This document shows, in pieces, positions 35,288-48,588 of a stretch of DNA of 64,000 nt (the stretch's first letter is position 1; the number at the start of each line of letters is the position of its first letter). Location of the stretch: assembly GCF_023195515.1 (NCBI RefSeq), contig NZ_JALPKR020000002.1:4937001-5001000 (forward strand). Reading direction: 5' to 3'. The DNA is from Variovorax sp. S12S4 (GTDB lineage Bacteria; Pseudomonadota; Gammaproteobacteria; Burkholderiales; Burkholderiaceae_C). The translations under genes were made by a program, and so were the position numbers. The notes under the pieces were generated by a model that did not search any database, was not told where the DNA came from, and was given only the letters and a program-made list of their open reading frames with translations.

Positions 35288-36337
35288 ATGCAATATCGCA
35301 AGTTCGGCCGCACCGGCCTGTTCGTTTCCGAGCTGTGCCTCGGCACCATGACCTTCGGCGGCGCCAGCGGCATCTGGGGCCACATCGGCAACTTGCAGCA
35401 GGCCGAGGCCGAAAGCCTGGTCGGCCGGGCGCTGGACGCCGGCATCAACTTCATCGACACCGCCGACGTGTATTCCGAAGGCCTCTCGGAAACCATGACA
35501 GGCCAGGCGCTGAAGAACCTGAAGGTGCCGCGCGACAACGTCGTGGTTGCCACCAAGGTTTTCGGCGAAGCCGGCAAGAGCCCCAATGCGGCCGGCGCCT
35601 CGCGCTATCACATCATGGACGGCGTGAAGGCCAGCCTGAAGCGCCTGCAGCTCGACCATATCGACCTGTACCAGATCCACGGCTTCGACCCGGTCACGCC
35701 CATCGAGGAAACCGTGCGCGCGCTGGACAACCTGGTGCAGCAAGGCCACGTGCGCTATGTGGGCGTTTCGAACTGGGCCGCCTGGCAGATCATGAAGGCG
35801 CTGGGCATTGCCGAGCGCCAGGGCCTCGCGCGCTTCGAGTCGCTGCAGGCCTACTACACCATTGCGGGCCGCGACCTGGAGCGCGAGCTCGCGCCCATGC
35901 TGCGGAGCGAAAACGTCGGCCTGATGGTCTGGAGCCCGCTGGCGGGCGGCCTGCTCAGCGGCAAGTACGGGCGCAATACCGAAGCCGAAAAAGGCAGCCG
36001 CCGCACCACCTTCGACTTTCCGCCGGTGAATGTGGAGCGGGCCTACGACTGCATCGACGCGATGCGCGAACTGGCCGAGGCGCGCAAGGTGTCGGTGGCG
36101 CAGATCGCGCTGGCATGGTTGCTGCACCAGCAGGTGGTAACCAGCGTGATCGTGGGCGCCAAGCGCGTCGAGCAGTTGGACGACAACATTGCCGCAACGG
36201 GCATCCGGCTCAACGCCGATGAGCTTGCGACGCTCGACCAGGTGAGCGCTCTGCCGTCCGAGTACCCGGGCTGGATGCTCGAACGCCAGGGCGGCGCGCG
36301 GGCCAAGCGCCTCGCGGAATCAGGCCAGCGCGGCTGA
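35288..36337 (+). CDS. Aldo/keto reductase
   Basis: This 349-residue NADPH-dependent oxidoreductase has a TIM-barrel fold. The catalytic tetrad is visible: Asp and Tyr in FIDTADVYSEG, Lys in VVVATKVFG, and His in LYQIHGFDP. The N-terminus MQYRKFGRTGLFVSELCLGTM and IVGAKRVEQLDDN near the end are typical. The ATG at 35288 gives the usual N-terminus. It is probably controlled by the divergent AraC regulator and acts on an aldehyde or ketone. Confidence 0.92.
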   Translation: MQYRKFGRTGLFVSELCLGTMTFGGASGIWGHIGNLQQAEAESLVGRALDAGINFIDTADVYSEGLSETMTGQALKNLKVPRDNVVVATKVFGEAGKSPNAAGASRYHIMDGVKASLKRLQLDHIDLYQIHGFDPVTPIEETVRALDNLVQQGHVRYVGVSNWAAWQIMKALGIAERQGLARFESLQAYYTIAGRDLERELAPMLRSENVGLMVWSPLAGGLLSGKYGRNTEAEKGSRRTTFDFPPVNVERAYDCIDAMRELAEARKVSVAQIALAWLLHQQVVTSVIVGAKRVEQLDDNIAATGIRLNADELATLDQVSALPSEYPGWMLERQGGARAKRLAESGQRG

Positions 36338-36350
36338 GCGCCTGGCCAGA

Positions 36351-37073
36351 TCAGGCGAGCGCGGCAGCCCGCCGCGCCGGGTGCGCCCCGGTGGCGCGCA
36401 ATGCCCGTAGGTCGAGATGCCGCGCGGCATTGCCCGCGGACGCCTCCGCCAGGTGCGGCACCACGCCGAGCAACGGCGCCCCGAGCCGGCCGCGCAAGGT
36501 CTGCAGGTTGGCCTCGGGCGCAAGCATTTCCGGTTCGACGATGCTCGCGACCCAGCCTGCCAGCATGAGGCCACGCGCCCGGATGGCTTCGGCCGTGAGC
36601 AGCGCGTGATTCAGGCAGCCCAGGCGCAGCCCGACAACGAGCACCACGGGCAAGCCCAGCGCCACGGCCAGGTCTGCGCTGTCGAGGTCATCGCCAAACG
36701 GCACGCAGAACCCGCCAACCCCCTCGACCACCACCGCGTCGGCACGCGCCGACAAGGCCGCGAAGGCCGAGAGCAGCGGCGGCAATTCGATGCGCACGCC
36801 CTCTTCCCGCGCCGCCAGGTGCGGCGACATCGGCGCGCGCAGCAGGTAGGGGCAACGCAGCGCCAGCGGCGCATTGACATTGCCTGCGGCATTCAGCTGC
36901 TCGACATCGTCGTTGCGCCACGCACCATCGACCCAATCCAGGCCCGCCGCCACCGGCTTCATTCCGACCGAGCGCAGGCCGGAGTCGGCCAGCAGGCTCA
37001 GCATTGCGCTGCTGACCAGCGTCTTGCCGACGCCCGTGTCGGTGCCGGTAACGAACCAGCGGCGGGGCGTCAT
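36351..37073 (-). CDS. bioD: Dethiobiotin synthetase
   Basis: This 240-residue ATP-dependent enzyme closes the ureido ring of dethiobiotin from diaminopelargonate and CO2. The P-loop [10 protein letters not shown] is at the N-terminus, followed by [10 protein letters not shown] and [11 protein letters not shown], all typical. The ATG overlaps the bioF stop by 4 bases. It is last in the bioA-bioF-bioD operon. It ends 13 bases from the convergent aldo/keto reductase. Confidence 0.93.
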   Translation of the reverse strand: MTPRRWFVTGTDTGVGKTLVSSAMLSLLADSGLRSVGMKPVAAGLDWVDGAWRNDDVEQLNAAGNVNAPLALRCPYLLRAPMSPHLAAREEGVRIELPPLLSAFAALSARADAVVVEGVGGFCVPFGDDLDSADLAVALGLPVVLVVGLRLGCLNHALLTAEAIRARGLMLAGWVASIVEPEMLAPEANLQTLRGRLGAPLLGVVPHLAEASAGNAARHLDLRALRATGAHPARRAAALA

Positions 37074-38302
37074 TGGTGCACCTCGGACTGCTGCGCCAAT
37101 GCATTGCCCAGTGCATCGACCAGCCGGGCCACATCGGACTCGCTGTGGCTGGCCGAGAGCGTGATCCGCAGGCGCGCGGTGCCGGCGGGCACGGTCGGCG
37201 GACGGATCGCACCCACGCGCAGGCCGCGAACATCCAGCTGCGCCATCGTTTCCATTGCACGCGCGTTGCCGCCGACGATCAGCGGCTGGATCGCGGTGGG
37301 CGATTCCGGCAGCCACGCGCTGGCGTCGGGCGGCAAGATGGCCCCGAGGCCCCGGCGCAATTGGGCGATGCGTGCCTTCAGGCGCGCCCGGCGCGCATCG
37401 CCCTCTTCGCCTTCGATCAGCCTGAGACTTGCAAGCAGCGCATGCGCAATGGCGGGCGGTGCAGCGGTGGTGAAGGTGTACGGCCGCGCCCGCTGCACCA
37501 AGTAGTCGATCACGGTGCGGTGCGCCGCCACGAACGCCCCCGAAACCCCTGCCGCCTTGCCAAGCGTGCCGACGAGCACCAGCCGCTCCGAGCGCAGGCC
37601 CTCCGCCTGCAGCACGCCGCGCCCCGTGGCGCCCAGCACGCCGAAGCCGTGCGCGTCGTCCAGCACCAGCCAGGCATCGTGGCGCTCCGCCAGCGCGAGC
37701 AGCCCGGCCACCGGCGCAATGTTGCCGTCCATGCTGAAGACCGCATCGCTCACGATGAGCTTGACGGGCGCCTCGCAGGCGCCGAGCTGCGCATCCAGCG
37801 CGGCCAGGTCGCAATGCGGATAGCGCTCGACCCGCGCCTTGGCGAGCCGCGCACCGTCGATCAGCGACGCATGGTTGAGCGACTCCGAGAAAATCACCGC
37901 CTCGGCGCCGCCCAGCGCCGACAGCACCGCAAGGTTTGCCATGTAGCCAGTGCAGAAGAACAGGCTGCGCGCCCCGGGAATGAACGGCGCCATCCAGTCG
38001 CCGAGCCGCTCTTCCAGCTCCGCATGCGCGCGCGAATGGCCAAGCACCAGATGCGACCCGCCGCTGCCCGTGCCATAGCGTGCCGCGCCTTCGGCCAATG
38101 CCGCGGCCAGCGCCGGGTGCGCGGCAAGGCCGAGATAGTCGTTGCTGCTGAAGCAGAGCATGGCGCGCTGCGCTTGTGCGCCGGCGAGCGTCAGCATCTG
38201 CTCGGGCGCGCAGGCGGTTTCGGCGATCTGCCGCTGGCGGCGCAGCGACTGCGAATCGAGCACCGCAATCTCGTCCTCCAGCCGTTCAAGCAAGCGCGAC
38301 AT
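37070..38302 (-). CDS. bioF: 8-amino-7-oxononanoate synthase
   Basis: This 410-residue PLP enzyme condenses pimeloyl-CoA/ACP with alanine. Visible features are [12 protein letters not shown] near the N-terminus, [24 protein letters not shown] and the PLP lysine in [18 protein letters not shown] site 6 bases before the ATG at 38302 fixes the start, overlapping the end of bioA by 17 bases. Confidence 0.93.
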   Translation of the reverse strand: MSRLLERLEDEIAVLDSQSLRRQRQIAETACAPEQMLTLAGAQAQRAMLCFSSNDYLGLAAHPALAAALAEGAARYGTGSGGSHLVLGHSRAHAELEERLGDWMAPFIPGARSLFFCTGYMANLAVLSALGGAEAVIFSESLNHASLIDGARLAKARVERYPHCDLAALDAQLGACEAPVKLIVSDAVFSMDGNIAPVAGLLALAERHDAWLVLDDAHGFGVLGATGRGVLQAEGLRSERLVLVGTLGKAAGVSGAFVAAHRTVIDYLVQRARPYTFTTAAPPAIAHALLASLRLIEGEEGDARRARLKARIAQLRRGLGAILPPDASAWLPESPTAIQPLIVGGNARAMETMAQLDVRGLRVGAIRPPTVPAGTARLRITLSASHSESDVARLVDALGNALAQQSEVHQ

Positions 38303-39683
38303 CGCGGCCTCCCTGTTCCGCGCGGCCGGGCACGTCGAGCGCCCGCAGCGTGGCCAGCGTTGCATCGACCAGCAGGTCGATCTCGCCGTCGCCAATCGTA
38401 TACGGCGGCATCAGGTACACCGTGGCGCCGATCGGCCGCATCAACAACCCGTTCGCTCGCGCGGCCAGGTGAAAGCGCTCCGCAAAGCGGGCACCAGGTT
38501 CGCGCACGTCGAAGGCCGTGATCATTCCGCGCTGGCGCAGGTGATCGACCGGTATTCCGCGCAGCCCTTCGCGCAACCGGCCGACGAGCCGTTCGGCGCG
38601 CGCTCGGTTACGCCGCAGCGCATCCTCTTGCTCGAACAGGTCGAGCGTTGCAATGGCAGCGCGGCAGGCCAGAGCGTTGCCGGTGTACGAATGGGAATGC
38701 AGAAAACTGCGCGCCACGTCGTCGTCGACAAAGCCTTCGTAGATCGCATCGCGCGTCATCACCAGCGCCAGCGGCAGGTAGCCGCCGCTGATGCCTTTGG
38801 AGAGGCAAAGAAAGTCGGGCCAGATACCGGCCTGCTCGCACGCGAAGAAGCTGCCGGTGCGGCCGCAACCCACTGCGATCTCGTCGGCGATGAGGTGCAC
38901 GCCGTAGCGGTCGCACAGCGCGCGCACCAGGCGCAGGTATTCGGGGTCGTGCATGGCCATGCCGGTGGCGCATTGCACCAGCGGCTCGACGATCACGGCC
39001 GCAATCGACGCATGGCTTTCGGCCAGCAGTGCCTCCAGTTCGGCGGCGGCGCGCCGTGCCACGTCGACTGCATCTTCGCCAGGCAGTGCGGCCCGTGCGT
39101 CAGGCGAGGCAACAAGGTGCGCGTTCGCGAGCAGCGGCGCATAGGCATCGCGAAACACAGGCACATCGGTCACATGCAGCGCGCCCAGCGTCTCGCCGTG
39201 GTAGCCGTTGCGCAGCGCGACAAAGTTGCGCTTGCCGCTGCGGCCCGCGTTGCGCCACGCATGAAAGCTCATCTTCAACGCGATCTCCACCGCCGATGCG
39301 CCGTCGGAGGCGTAGAAGCAATGGCCGAGCGCATGGCCGGTCAGCGCGGCGAGCCGCTCGGCCAGTTCCACCGCTGGCGCATGCGTGCAGCCTGCGAGCA
39401 TCACGTGCGAAAGCGTGTCGAGCTGGTCTTTCAGCGCGGCGTTGATGGCCGGGTGTGCGTGGCCGAAGAGATTGACCCACCACGAACTCGTCGCGTCGAG
39501 GTAGCGGCGGCCGTCGTGGTCGTAAAGCCAGACGCCCTCGCCCCGCGCGATCGGCAGCGGTGGCACAGCTTCTAGCCGGATGCTCTGCGTGCACGGATGC
39601 CACACGTGGCGCCGGCTGCGCTGTTGCCAGCTCGCGTTTTTTGACGGCGCGGGCGTCGGGTGGGTAGCAGTCGTTGGCGGCAT
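38286..39683 (-). CDS. bioA: Adenosylmethionine-8-amino-7-oxononanoate aminotransferase
   Basis: This 465-residue class III PLP aminotransferase uses S-adenosylmethionine as amino donor to make diaminopelargonate. Signatures are HVWHPCTQ at the N-terminus, [21 protein letters not shown], the Asp in [13 protein letters not shown] and the PLP lysine in [14 protein letters not shown]. An AAAGGA site precedes the ATG. It is first in the operon; bioB is not in this window. Confidence 0.94.
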   Translation of the reverse strand: MPPTTATHPTPAPSKNASWQQRSRRHVWHPCTQSIRLEAVPPLPIARGEGVWLYDHDGRRYLDATSSWWVNLFGHAHPAINAALKDQLDTLSHVMLAGCTHAPAVELAERLAALTGHALGHCFYASDGASAVEIALKMSFHAWRNAGRSGKRNFVALRNGYHGETLGALHVTDVPVFRDAYAPLLANAHLVASPDARAALPGEDAVDVARRAAAELEALLAESHASIAAVIVEPLVQCATGMAMHDPEYLRLVRALCDRYGVHLIADEIAVGCGRTGSFFACEQAGIWPDFLCLSKGISGGYLPLALVMTRDAIYEGFVDDDVARSFLHSHSYTGNALACRAAIATLDLFEQEDALRRNRARAERLVGRLREGLRGIPVDHLRQRGMITAFDVREPGARFAERFHLAARANGLLMRPIGATVYLMPPYTIGDGEIDLLVDATLATLRALDVPGRAEQGGRDVALA

Positions 39684-40002
39684 CCGCGTAATCCTTTAGG
39701 AGCAAGGCGCGGGATCGTATCGGCGCCGATTCGCCTCGGCAAACCGCCGGCTCCGATGCGAGATGTTGCCGGTTTGAGCGGCGTTGACCGGCGTAGGTGA
39801 TGGTTCGAATCAAGCTCGTGCAACACGGCGGCTTCGCGTGCGCAGAACGTGGGAAGGGGCGGACGCAAGTTGTCTTGCAGGCGATAGAGATAGTTGCGGA
39901 ATATCGAGGGTCCGCCGGAGCACGGGTGTGTTTTCTTGTTATCGGACAGGCCGATGGCTGATTTTGAAAATCAGAAAAATTGGGCCCGGCAGCTTGGCGT
40001 TT
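39684..40002. other. Intergenic region without a gene
   Basis: These 319 bases lie between the - strand bioA start and the end of the - strand NmrA-like gene. The part near 39690-39800 must hold the bio operon promoter; I see no clear BirA- or BioR-like palindrome. Two hairpins near 39941-39974 probably end the NmrA-like transcript. No convincing open frame is present. Confidence 0.6.
39941..39974 (-). terminator. Tandem hairpins downstream of NmrA-like gene
   Basis: CTGATTTT-G-AAAATCAG (39958-39974) is a perfect 8-base-arm hairpin, and ATCGG/CCGAT (39941-39955) forms a second. They begin about 30 bases after the - strand stop at 40003, next to an A/T-rich run. The placement fits transcription termination for that gene. 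Confidence 0.5.
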
Positions 40003-40863
40003 TCAGCCCTTCTTCACCAGCGCCGAGATGTATTCGCGCAGTGAAGTCGCCCCGCGTTCGGATCTTTCCGGCTCTTCCTTGTTATCGACGGTAAGGCGCG
40101 TCATGGCGGCATAAGACCTTGCGCCGGCCTCCGAAAATCCCATCGAACGAAACGCCTGCTCCCATCGGTCGGGCGGCGTCACGACCACTTCCACCGGCCG
40201 CCCCAGTGCCTCTGCGAACGCCTCAGCGACATCGCGTGGCGAGTAGCGCTCCGGCCCCTCGACATAGTGCGGCCCGGAAGAGCGGGCCTCGCCCAGCATG
40301 AGCCGCGCCGCAAACTCGCCAAGGTCGCGCGGCGCCACCATCGGCAGCGTGAAGTCGGGCGGATACATGCTGTCCAGCTTGCCCTCGCTTCGCGCGGTCT
40401 CGAGCGAGGCGTCCCAGTTGCTCATGTAATAGGCGGCACGAATCGCGCTCACTGGCACGGGCCGGGCGGCAAGCGCCTGCTCCATCCGGTAGAGCACATC
40501 GAGGTCGCCGATGCGGTCGCCAGGCTGCGCACCGTAAGTCGATTCGGCAACGATCTTCTCGAGCGGCAAGCCTTCGATCGCTTCGAGGATGCAATCCAGG
40601 CTCCTTTGCTCCTGGGCAGCCGTGTCGGTCGAAGGCGGCGCGGGCGGGTTGAGCAGGAACAGGCGCTTGCCGCCGGCCACCACGCGCCGCAGCGAAGGCA
40701 CGTCGAACACGTCGGCCTCAGCGACGGTGGCGCCCTGCCGGTGCAAGGCTTCGGCATGTGCGGCGTCGCGCGTGACCGCGATCACCTTCTGGCCTTGCGC
40801 AAGCAGCGCAGAAACCAGCACCGAGCCGACATGCCCGGTGGCGCCAAGGACGATGTGCGTCAT
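40003..40863 (-). CDS. NmrA-like NAD(P)-binding protein
   Basis: This atypical short-chain dehydrogenase/NmrA-family protein has 286 residues. The dinucleotide loop GATGHVG is at the very N-terminus, followed by KVIAVTRD and an ESTYGAQPGDRIGDL segment. The classical SDR Tyr-x3-Lys is not evident, as in redox-sensing NmrA/quinone-oxidoreductase-like members. An AAGG site lies 8 bases before the ATG at 40863. It is monocistronic. Confidence 0.85.
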   Translation of the reverse strand: MTHIVLGATGHVGSVLVSALLAQGQKVIAVTRDAAHAEALHRQGATVAEADVFDVPSLRRVVAGGKRLFLLNPPAPPSTDTAAQEQRSLDCILEAIEGLPLEKIVAESTYGAQPGDRIGDLDVLYRMEQALAARPVPVSAIRAAYYMSNWDASLETARSEGKLDSMYPPDFTLPMVAPRDLGEFAARLMLGEARSSGPHYVEGPERYSPRDVAEAFAEALGRPVEVVVTPPDRWEQAFRSMGFSEAGARSYAAMTRLTVDNKEEPERSERGATSLREYISALVKKG

Positions 40864-41039
40864 GCGTGTGCCTTTCTCCAACGGTTGCAAACCGGAAATG
40901 ACATGGCTCGAAGCTATTGGCCCGCCGCCGCCGCGAGCGCCCGGCTTGGACGACGCCCGTCGTGGGTCTATTCCCACACAGCCGGCCGCGCGGCGCGCGG
41001 AGAAATGCATGTCCACGCATTCTTTTCAAGGAGCAATTC

Positions 41040-41228
41040 ATGTCGAAGACGAACCCGAACACCCCCGATGAACGCGGCTCGCTCCCGCCCGATCACAACA
41101 AGGCGGGCAACCAGAGCCCCACGCCCCGCAACGAGCCACGCCGCACCGCCGAAAGCCGCCATGACCGCGAAAGCCATGTCGGCAGCAGCAACCAGACCCA
41201 GTCGCGGCGGGGCGGCGGCACGCACTGA
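41040..41228 (+). CDS. Small disordered hypothetical protein
   Basis: This 62-residue protein is almost devoid of hydrophobic residues and rich in Asn, Pro, Arg, Ser and Gly (NPNTPDERGSLPPDHNKAGN, RHDRESHVGSSN). A strong AAGGAG site lies 7 bases before the ATG at 41040. It ends 42 bases before the UdgX gene. The function is unknown; the composition resembles small stress-induced proteins. Confidence 0.6.
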   Translation: MSKTNPNTPDERGSLPPDHNKAGNQSPTPRNEPRRTAESRHDRESHVGSSNQTQSRRGGGTH

Positions 41229-41270
41229 GGGCGGCCGGCCGAACACCGCAAACCACACGTCGTCTCGACC

Positions 41271-41966
41271 GTGTCTCACCGCAACGAAGCCACTGCCGCC
41301 CTGAAGGCGCTGAGCATCGCCACCGACGCCTGCCGCGAGTGCCCACTGGGCGAGCCCGCGACGCAGTCGGTCTTTGGCGAAGGCCCGGTCGGGGCCGTGC
41401 TGATGGTGGTGGGCGAGCAGCCGGGCGACAAGGAAGACCTGGTGGGCCGCCCCTTCGTGGGCCCCGCCGGCAAGCTGTTCGACCGCGCCGTGGCCGAGCT
41501 CGGCTGGTCGCGCGAGAAGCTCTACGTGACCAATGCGGTGAAGCATTTCAAATACGAGCTTCGCGGCAAGCGCCGCATCCACAAGACGCCGGGCCAGCGC
41601 GAGGCCGAAGCCTGCAGGCACTGGCTCGAAAGCGAGATAGAACTCGTGCAGCCGCGCGCCTTCATTGCCCTGGGCGGCACGGCCGCGCGCTCTTTGCTGG
41701 GCCGGCCCGTGGCCGTGATGAAGGAGCGCGGCCAGTGGCAGGAGAATGCCGCCGGCCACCGCGTGCTGGTGACGCTGCACCCCTCTGCCCTGCTGCGCGG
41801 CGACCCCGAGCAACGAGAGGCCGCGTGGGAAGCCTGGCTCAAGGACCTGCGGGTCGCCTCGGATGTGATGAAGAAAACGGCGGCCACTAAAACTGCCAAG
41901 CGTGCAGCCCCCGCGCCCCGGCCGGTGCGCGCCCCGCGACGGACTCGAACGGCAGCCCCCGCCTAA
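41271..41966 (+). CDS. UdgX family uracil-DNA binding/glycosylase protein
   Basis: This 231-residue member of the uracil-DNA glycosylase superfamily has motif A as GEQPGDKEDLVGRPFVGPAG, the UdgX-specific insertion KRRIH in GKRRIHKTPGQ, and LHPSALLR near the end. UdgX proteins use that His to form a covalent bond to the sugar at the uracil site. Cys for an Fe-S cluster include CRECP and EACRHW. The last ~30 residues are a basic Ala/Pro/Arg tail. The start is GTG 41271. Confidence 0.87.
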   Translation: MSHRNEATAALKALSIATDACRECPLGEPATQSVFGEGPVGAVLMVVGEQPGDKEDLVGRPFVGPAGKLFDRAVAELGWSREKLYVTNAVKHFKYELRGKRRIHKTPGQREAEACRHWLESEIELVQPRAFIALGGTAARSLLGRPVAVMKERGQWQENAAGHRVLVTLHPSALLRGDPEQREAAWEAWLKDLRVASDVMKKTAATKTAKRAAPAPRPVRAPRRTRTAAPA

Positions 41967-41985
41967 GCCCTGGCCGCGCGAGATG

Positions 41986-42594
41986 TCATGTGCGCCGTCG
42001 CGTGCGCATGGTGATCGAATAGCGCAGCGTCTCGGTGGGCGCAATGGCGTGCTGCCATGCCCAGCGCGCTTCGCCGCGCAGCATGTAGATGGAGCGCGGC
42101 TCCATCAGCAGCTCGAGGCCCGCAGGTGCGCTGGCGCTGGCCGGTGGATAAGGCCGCAGTTGCATCACGGCATCGCCGAGCAGCGAAACACCGACGATGT
42201 CTTCAAAGTCGGGCACGTCGCGATGCCAGCCGAGCGGCGTCCCAGGTCGGTATTCGGCCACCAGCATGTGGGCGAAATCCCCGGGCGCCATGCCCATCCA
42301 TTCGGCCACCCTGGCCCTCAGCGGGTGGAAAACCTCCGGCATGGCGGCGCCGGGCTTCAAGCGATGGTTGGCAAAGTCGTAGCTGCCACCAAAGCTGATG
42401 CCGCGGCGGCGCGCGGTGTATTCCTTGTAGCGCATCTCCCGCAGCTCGAAGCCCTGCACGATGCGCAGCAGCTCCTCTTCCTCGGCGCGCGTGAGAAATT
42501 CGTGCTCGTACCGCAGGCCTTCGATCGCGGCCGCCGGCACCTCGCCGAACAGGTCGGGCTCGTCGGCCAGCTGGATGCGCCTAGCGGACCGCAT
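41986..42594 (-). CDS. AlkB-like 2-oxoglutarate/Fe(II) dioxygenase
   Basis: This 202-residue protein resembles AlkB homologues that repair alkylated nucleic acids. The iron ligands are H-x-D in GWHRDVPDF and a distal His in WQHAIAPTETLRYSITMR, with the 2-oxoglutarate Arg near the C-terminus. The start at 42594 has GGAGG 5 bases upstream and overlaps the end of the nuclease-helicase gene by 14 bases. Both are probably expressed from the LexA-box promoter upstream. Confidence 0.87.
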   Translation of the reverse strand: MRSARRIQLADEPDLFGEVPAAAIEGLRYEHEFLTRAEEEELLRIVQGFELREMRYKEYTARRRGISFGGSYDFANHRLKPGAAMPEVFHPLRARVAEWMGMAPGDFAHMLVAEYRPGTPLGWHRDVPDFEDIVGVSLLGDAVMQLRPYPPASASAPAGLELLMEPRSIYMLRGEARWAWQHAIAPTETLRYSITMRTRRRT

Positions 42595-44869
42595 CGAAGC
42601 CTCCCCGCTCTCTTTTCGCGCGCGCCGGGCCGCCCGGTTGCAGCTCCCACCAGGGCGGCAGCAACTGACGGATTTCGGCGCGTGCAAACCGGTCGTCCAG
42701 CAGATGCAGCACGCCGCGGTCCTGTTCGGTGCGAATGACCCGGCCGGCCGCCTGCACCACCTTTTGCAGGCCGGGGTAGAGATAGGTGTACTCGTAGCCC
42801 TTGCCGAAGCGCGCCTGCATGCGCTCGCGCGTGATTTCGTTCAAGGCGTTGTATTGCGGCAGGCCCAGGCTCGCTACAAAGGCGCCGATGAGCCGGCTTC
42901 CGGGCAGGTCGATGCCTTCGCCGAATGCGCCGCCGAGCACGGCAAAGCCGATGCCCTGCCCGCCTTCTTCGAAGCGAGCCACAAAGTCGCGCCGCTCGGC
43001 CTCGGCCATGCCGCGGGTCTGCGCCCACACCGGCACACCGGGGTGCCTGGCCAGGAAAGCCGCGCAGGCTTTTTCAAGGTAGTCGAAGCTGCTGAAGAAC
43101 GCGAGGTAGTTGCCCGGCAGGCGCTCGAACTGGGCGCCGATGATTTCGGCCACGCTGCGCAGCGAACCCGCGCGGTCGCGGAACCGGGTCGACACGTTCA
43201 TGGCCACTTCCACCCGCAGTTGCCGGCTGCAGAAAGGCGAAGCCACGTCGAGCAAGGCCGTGTCCGCCGACAGCCCGAGCGCGTCGCGGTAGAACTCGAA
43301 AGGCGACAAGGTGCCGGAGAAGCAGGTGACCGATGCGGCATCGGCAAACCGCGGTTCGAGGAACGGTGCGGGCACCAGGTTGCGGATGGACAGGCTGCGC
43401 TGCTGCTGGTCTTGCGCGGGGCCCAGCGTCCGCTCGAAAACCGAATGGTCGTCGAACGATTCAGCCATCCGGGCGAACTGCAGCGCGTCGAAGAAGAAGC
43501 GCTGCAGCGGCCCCTGCAGGCCCTCCGGCGTGGCCGTGAAGTACTCGCCCATGGCCATGTTGGCCGCCTGCAGGGCGCGTGCAAAGCGCTCGGGCACCTC
43601 GTCGACAACGTCATACGGCTCGGTTTGCGATTGCTGCACCGTGTCCCACTCGCGGTAGAGCCGGGCGAGCGGGCCGCGCACCGCGGCAGGCGCCGCGCGG
43701 TGGGCTTCTTCGAGCGCCGGGCCGTCGAGCTGTGCGGTGTACATGCCGCGTGCGCGCTCCAGCAGGTTGTGCGCCTCGTCGACCAGCACGGCCGCGCGCC
43801 ACTCGGCATCTTTCATGGTGGCAAAGAGAAAGGCGCTGCCGTCGAAGTAGTAGTTGTAGTCGCCCACGATCACGTCGCACCAGTGCGCCATTTCCTGCGC
43901 GAGGAAATAGGGGCACACGGTGTGCGCCAACGCAATGTGCCGCAGCGCCTGCCGGTCGAGCCGTGCGGTGCGCGCGGCCTCCTCTCGCGCGGCGGGCAGG
44001 CGGTCGTAGAAGCCTTTGGCGAGCGGGCATGAATCGCCGTTGCAGGCCCGGTCGGGGTATTCGCACACCTTCTCGCGCGCGGTGAGCTCGAGCACGCGCA
44101 CCTGTGCGCAGTCTTTGCCCAGCAAGCGCAGCGCGTCCAGCGCCACGGCGCGGCCCGAGGTCTTGGCGGTAAGAAAGAAGATCTTGTCGATCTTTTGCGC
44201 GGCCCGGGCCTTGAGCAGCGGAAAGATGGTGGCCAGCGTCTTGCCGATGCCGGTGGGCGCCTGCGCCATGAGGCAGCGCCCGTTCACGCCGGCGCGGTAT
44301 ACCGCCTCGGCCAGTTCCCGCTGGCCCGCGCGGAACGTGCCGTGCGGAAATTCGAGCCGGCCGAGCGCGCCATCGAGCGCGGCATGATGCACCGCTTCGG
44401 CCTCGGCCCACGCGCTGTAGCAGGCGCACAGGCGCTCGAAATGCGCCTGGAGCTCAGCCCGTTCGTGCTGCTCTTCGAGCACGGTTTCGTCGCCGGTGGC
44501 GAGGTCGAGGTACACCAGCGCCACGGTCATGCGCTCGTAGCCGTGCATTTCGCACAGCATCCAGCCGTAGGTGCGTGCCTGTGCCCAATGCAGCGCCCGG
44601 TGGTTGCCGCGGATGGCGTCGAAGTCGCCGCGGAAGGTCTTGATTTCTTCGACGCGGCGTTCGCGCGGGTCATGCCCGTCGGCACGGCCGCGCACCTTGA
44701 GTGCGCCCCAGTGCGAGACCAGCGCCACCTCGCTCTGGTAGCCGTCGCCGCGCCGGCCCTGCACCAGCGCGTGGCCGGCCATGCCCTCGAGCGCGCTGGG
44801 CGCAGGCACAAAACGCAGGTCGAGGTCGCCCTCCTTGGCTGCGAAGGCGCACAGCGCCTTGACGGACAC
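42581..44869 (-). CDS. PD-(D/E)XK nuclease-like domain fused to Fe-S DEAD2 helicase (DinG/XPD family)
   Basis: This protein has about 762 residues. The first ~170 look like a RecB/Cas4-type nuclease domain (RRVEEIKTFRGDFDAIRG with the E-x-K pair, then HWAQARTYGWML). The rest is a superfamily 2 helicase: Walker A APTGIGKT, four candidate Fe-S cysteines (KVCEYPDRACNGDSC, HTVCPYF), DEAH in LVDEAHN, and motif VI QAAGRVIRTEQD. I use GTG 44869, where similarity to known N-termini begins; GTG 44932 is also in frame. An SOS-type box lies about 75 bases upstream. It is likely to act in DNA repair. Confidence 0.85.
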   Translation of the reverse strand: MSVKALCAFAAKEGDLDLRFVPAPSALEGMAGHALVQGRRGDGYQSEVALVSHWGALKVRGRADGHDPRERRVEEIKTFRGDFDAIRGNHRALHWAQARTYGWMLCEMHGYERMTVALVYLDLATGDETVLEEQHERAELQAHFERLCACYSAWAEAEAVHHAALDGALGRLEFPHGTFRAGQRELAEAVYRAGVNGRCLMAQAPTGIGKTLATIFPLLKARAAQKIDKIFFLTAKTSGRAVALDALRLLGKDCAQVRVLELTAREKVCEYPDRACNGDSCPLAKGFYDRLPAAREEAARTARLDRQALRHIALAHTVCPYFLAQEMAHWCDVIVGDYNYYFDGSAFLFATMKDAEWRAAVLVDEAHNLLERARGMYTAQLDGPALEEAHRAAPAAVRGPLARLYREWDTVQQSQTEPYDVVDEVPERFARALQAANMAMGEYFTATPEGLQGPLQRFFFDALQFARMAESFDDHSVFERTLGPAQDQQQRSLSIRNLVPAPFLEPRFADAASVTCFSGTLSPFEFYRDALGLSADTALLDVASPFCSRQLRVEVAMNVSTRFRDRAGSLRSVAEIIGAQFERLPGNYLAFFSSFDYLEKACAAFLARHPGVPVWAQTRGMAEAERRDFVARFEEGGQGIGFAVLGGAFGEGIDLPGSRLIGAFVASLGLPQYNALNEITRERMQARFGKGYEYTYLYPGLQKVVQAAGRVIRTEQDRGVLHLLDDRFARAEIRQLLPPWWELQPGGPARAKRERGGFDAVR

Positions 44870-44942
44870 CGTGCGATCGCCGGGCGGATCGATTACCCCG
44901 TTCTGCAGCTTGATCGAAGGATTCGCTGTCACTTGGCTGGCA

Positions 44943-44958
44943 CTGTATGAAACAACAG
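44943..44958. promoter_or_regulatory. LexA (SOS) box
   Basis: CTGT-ATGAAACA-ACAG matches the CTGT-N8-ACAG LexA consensus. On the - strand it reads TACTGTTGTTTCATACAG and overlaps a TATACT -10-like element. It lies between the divergent nuclease-helicase and hybrid kinase genes, on the side and at the distance expected to control the helicase-alkB operon. Confidence 0.72.
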
Positions 44959-45082
44959 TATAACTGCGAGCCCCAGGTGGCGCACCGCATTGCCGCACAA
45001 GAGCGTCTCGGGGCCTTCTCCGACACAAAGGACCTCGGACTTGGGCAAAACTAGAAAAGTTTTGCTTACAAATCTTGCCCGA

Positions 45083-48584
<3,502 letters not shown>

Positions 48585-48588
<4 letters not shown>

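Noticed and set aside
36351..39683. BirA operator upstream of bioA.
   Set aside because: I found no long TTGTAAAC-like palindrome in 39684-39900.
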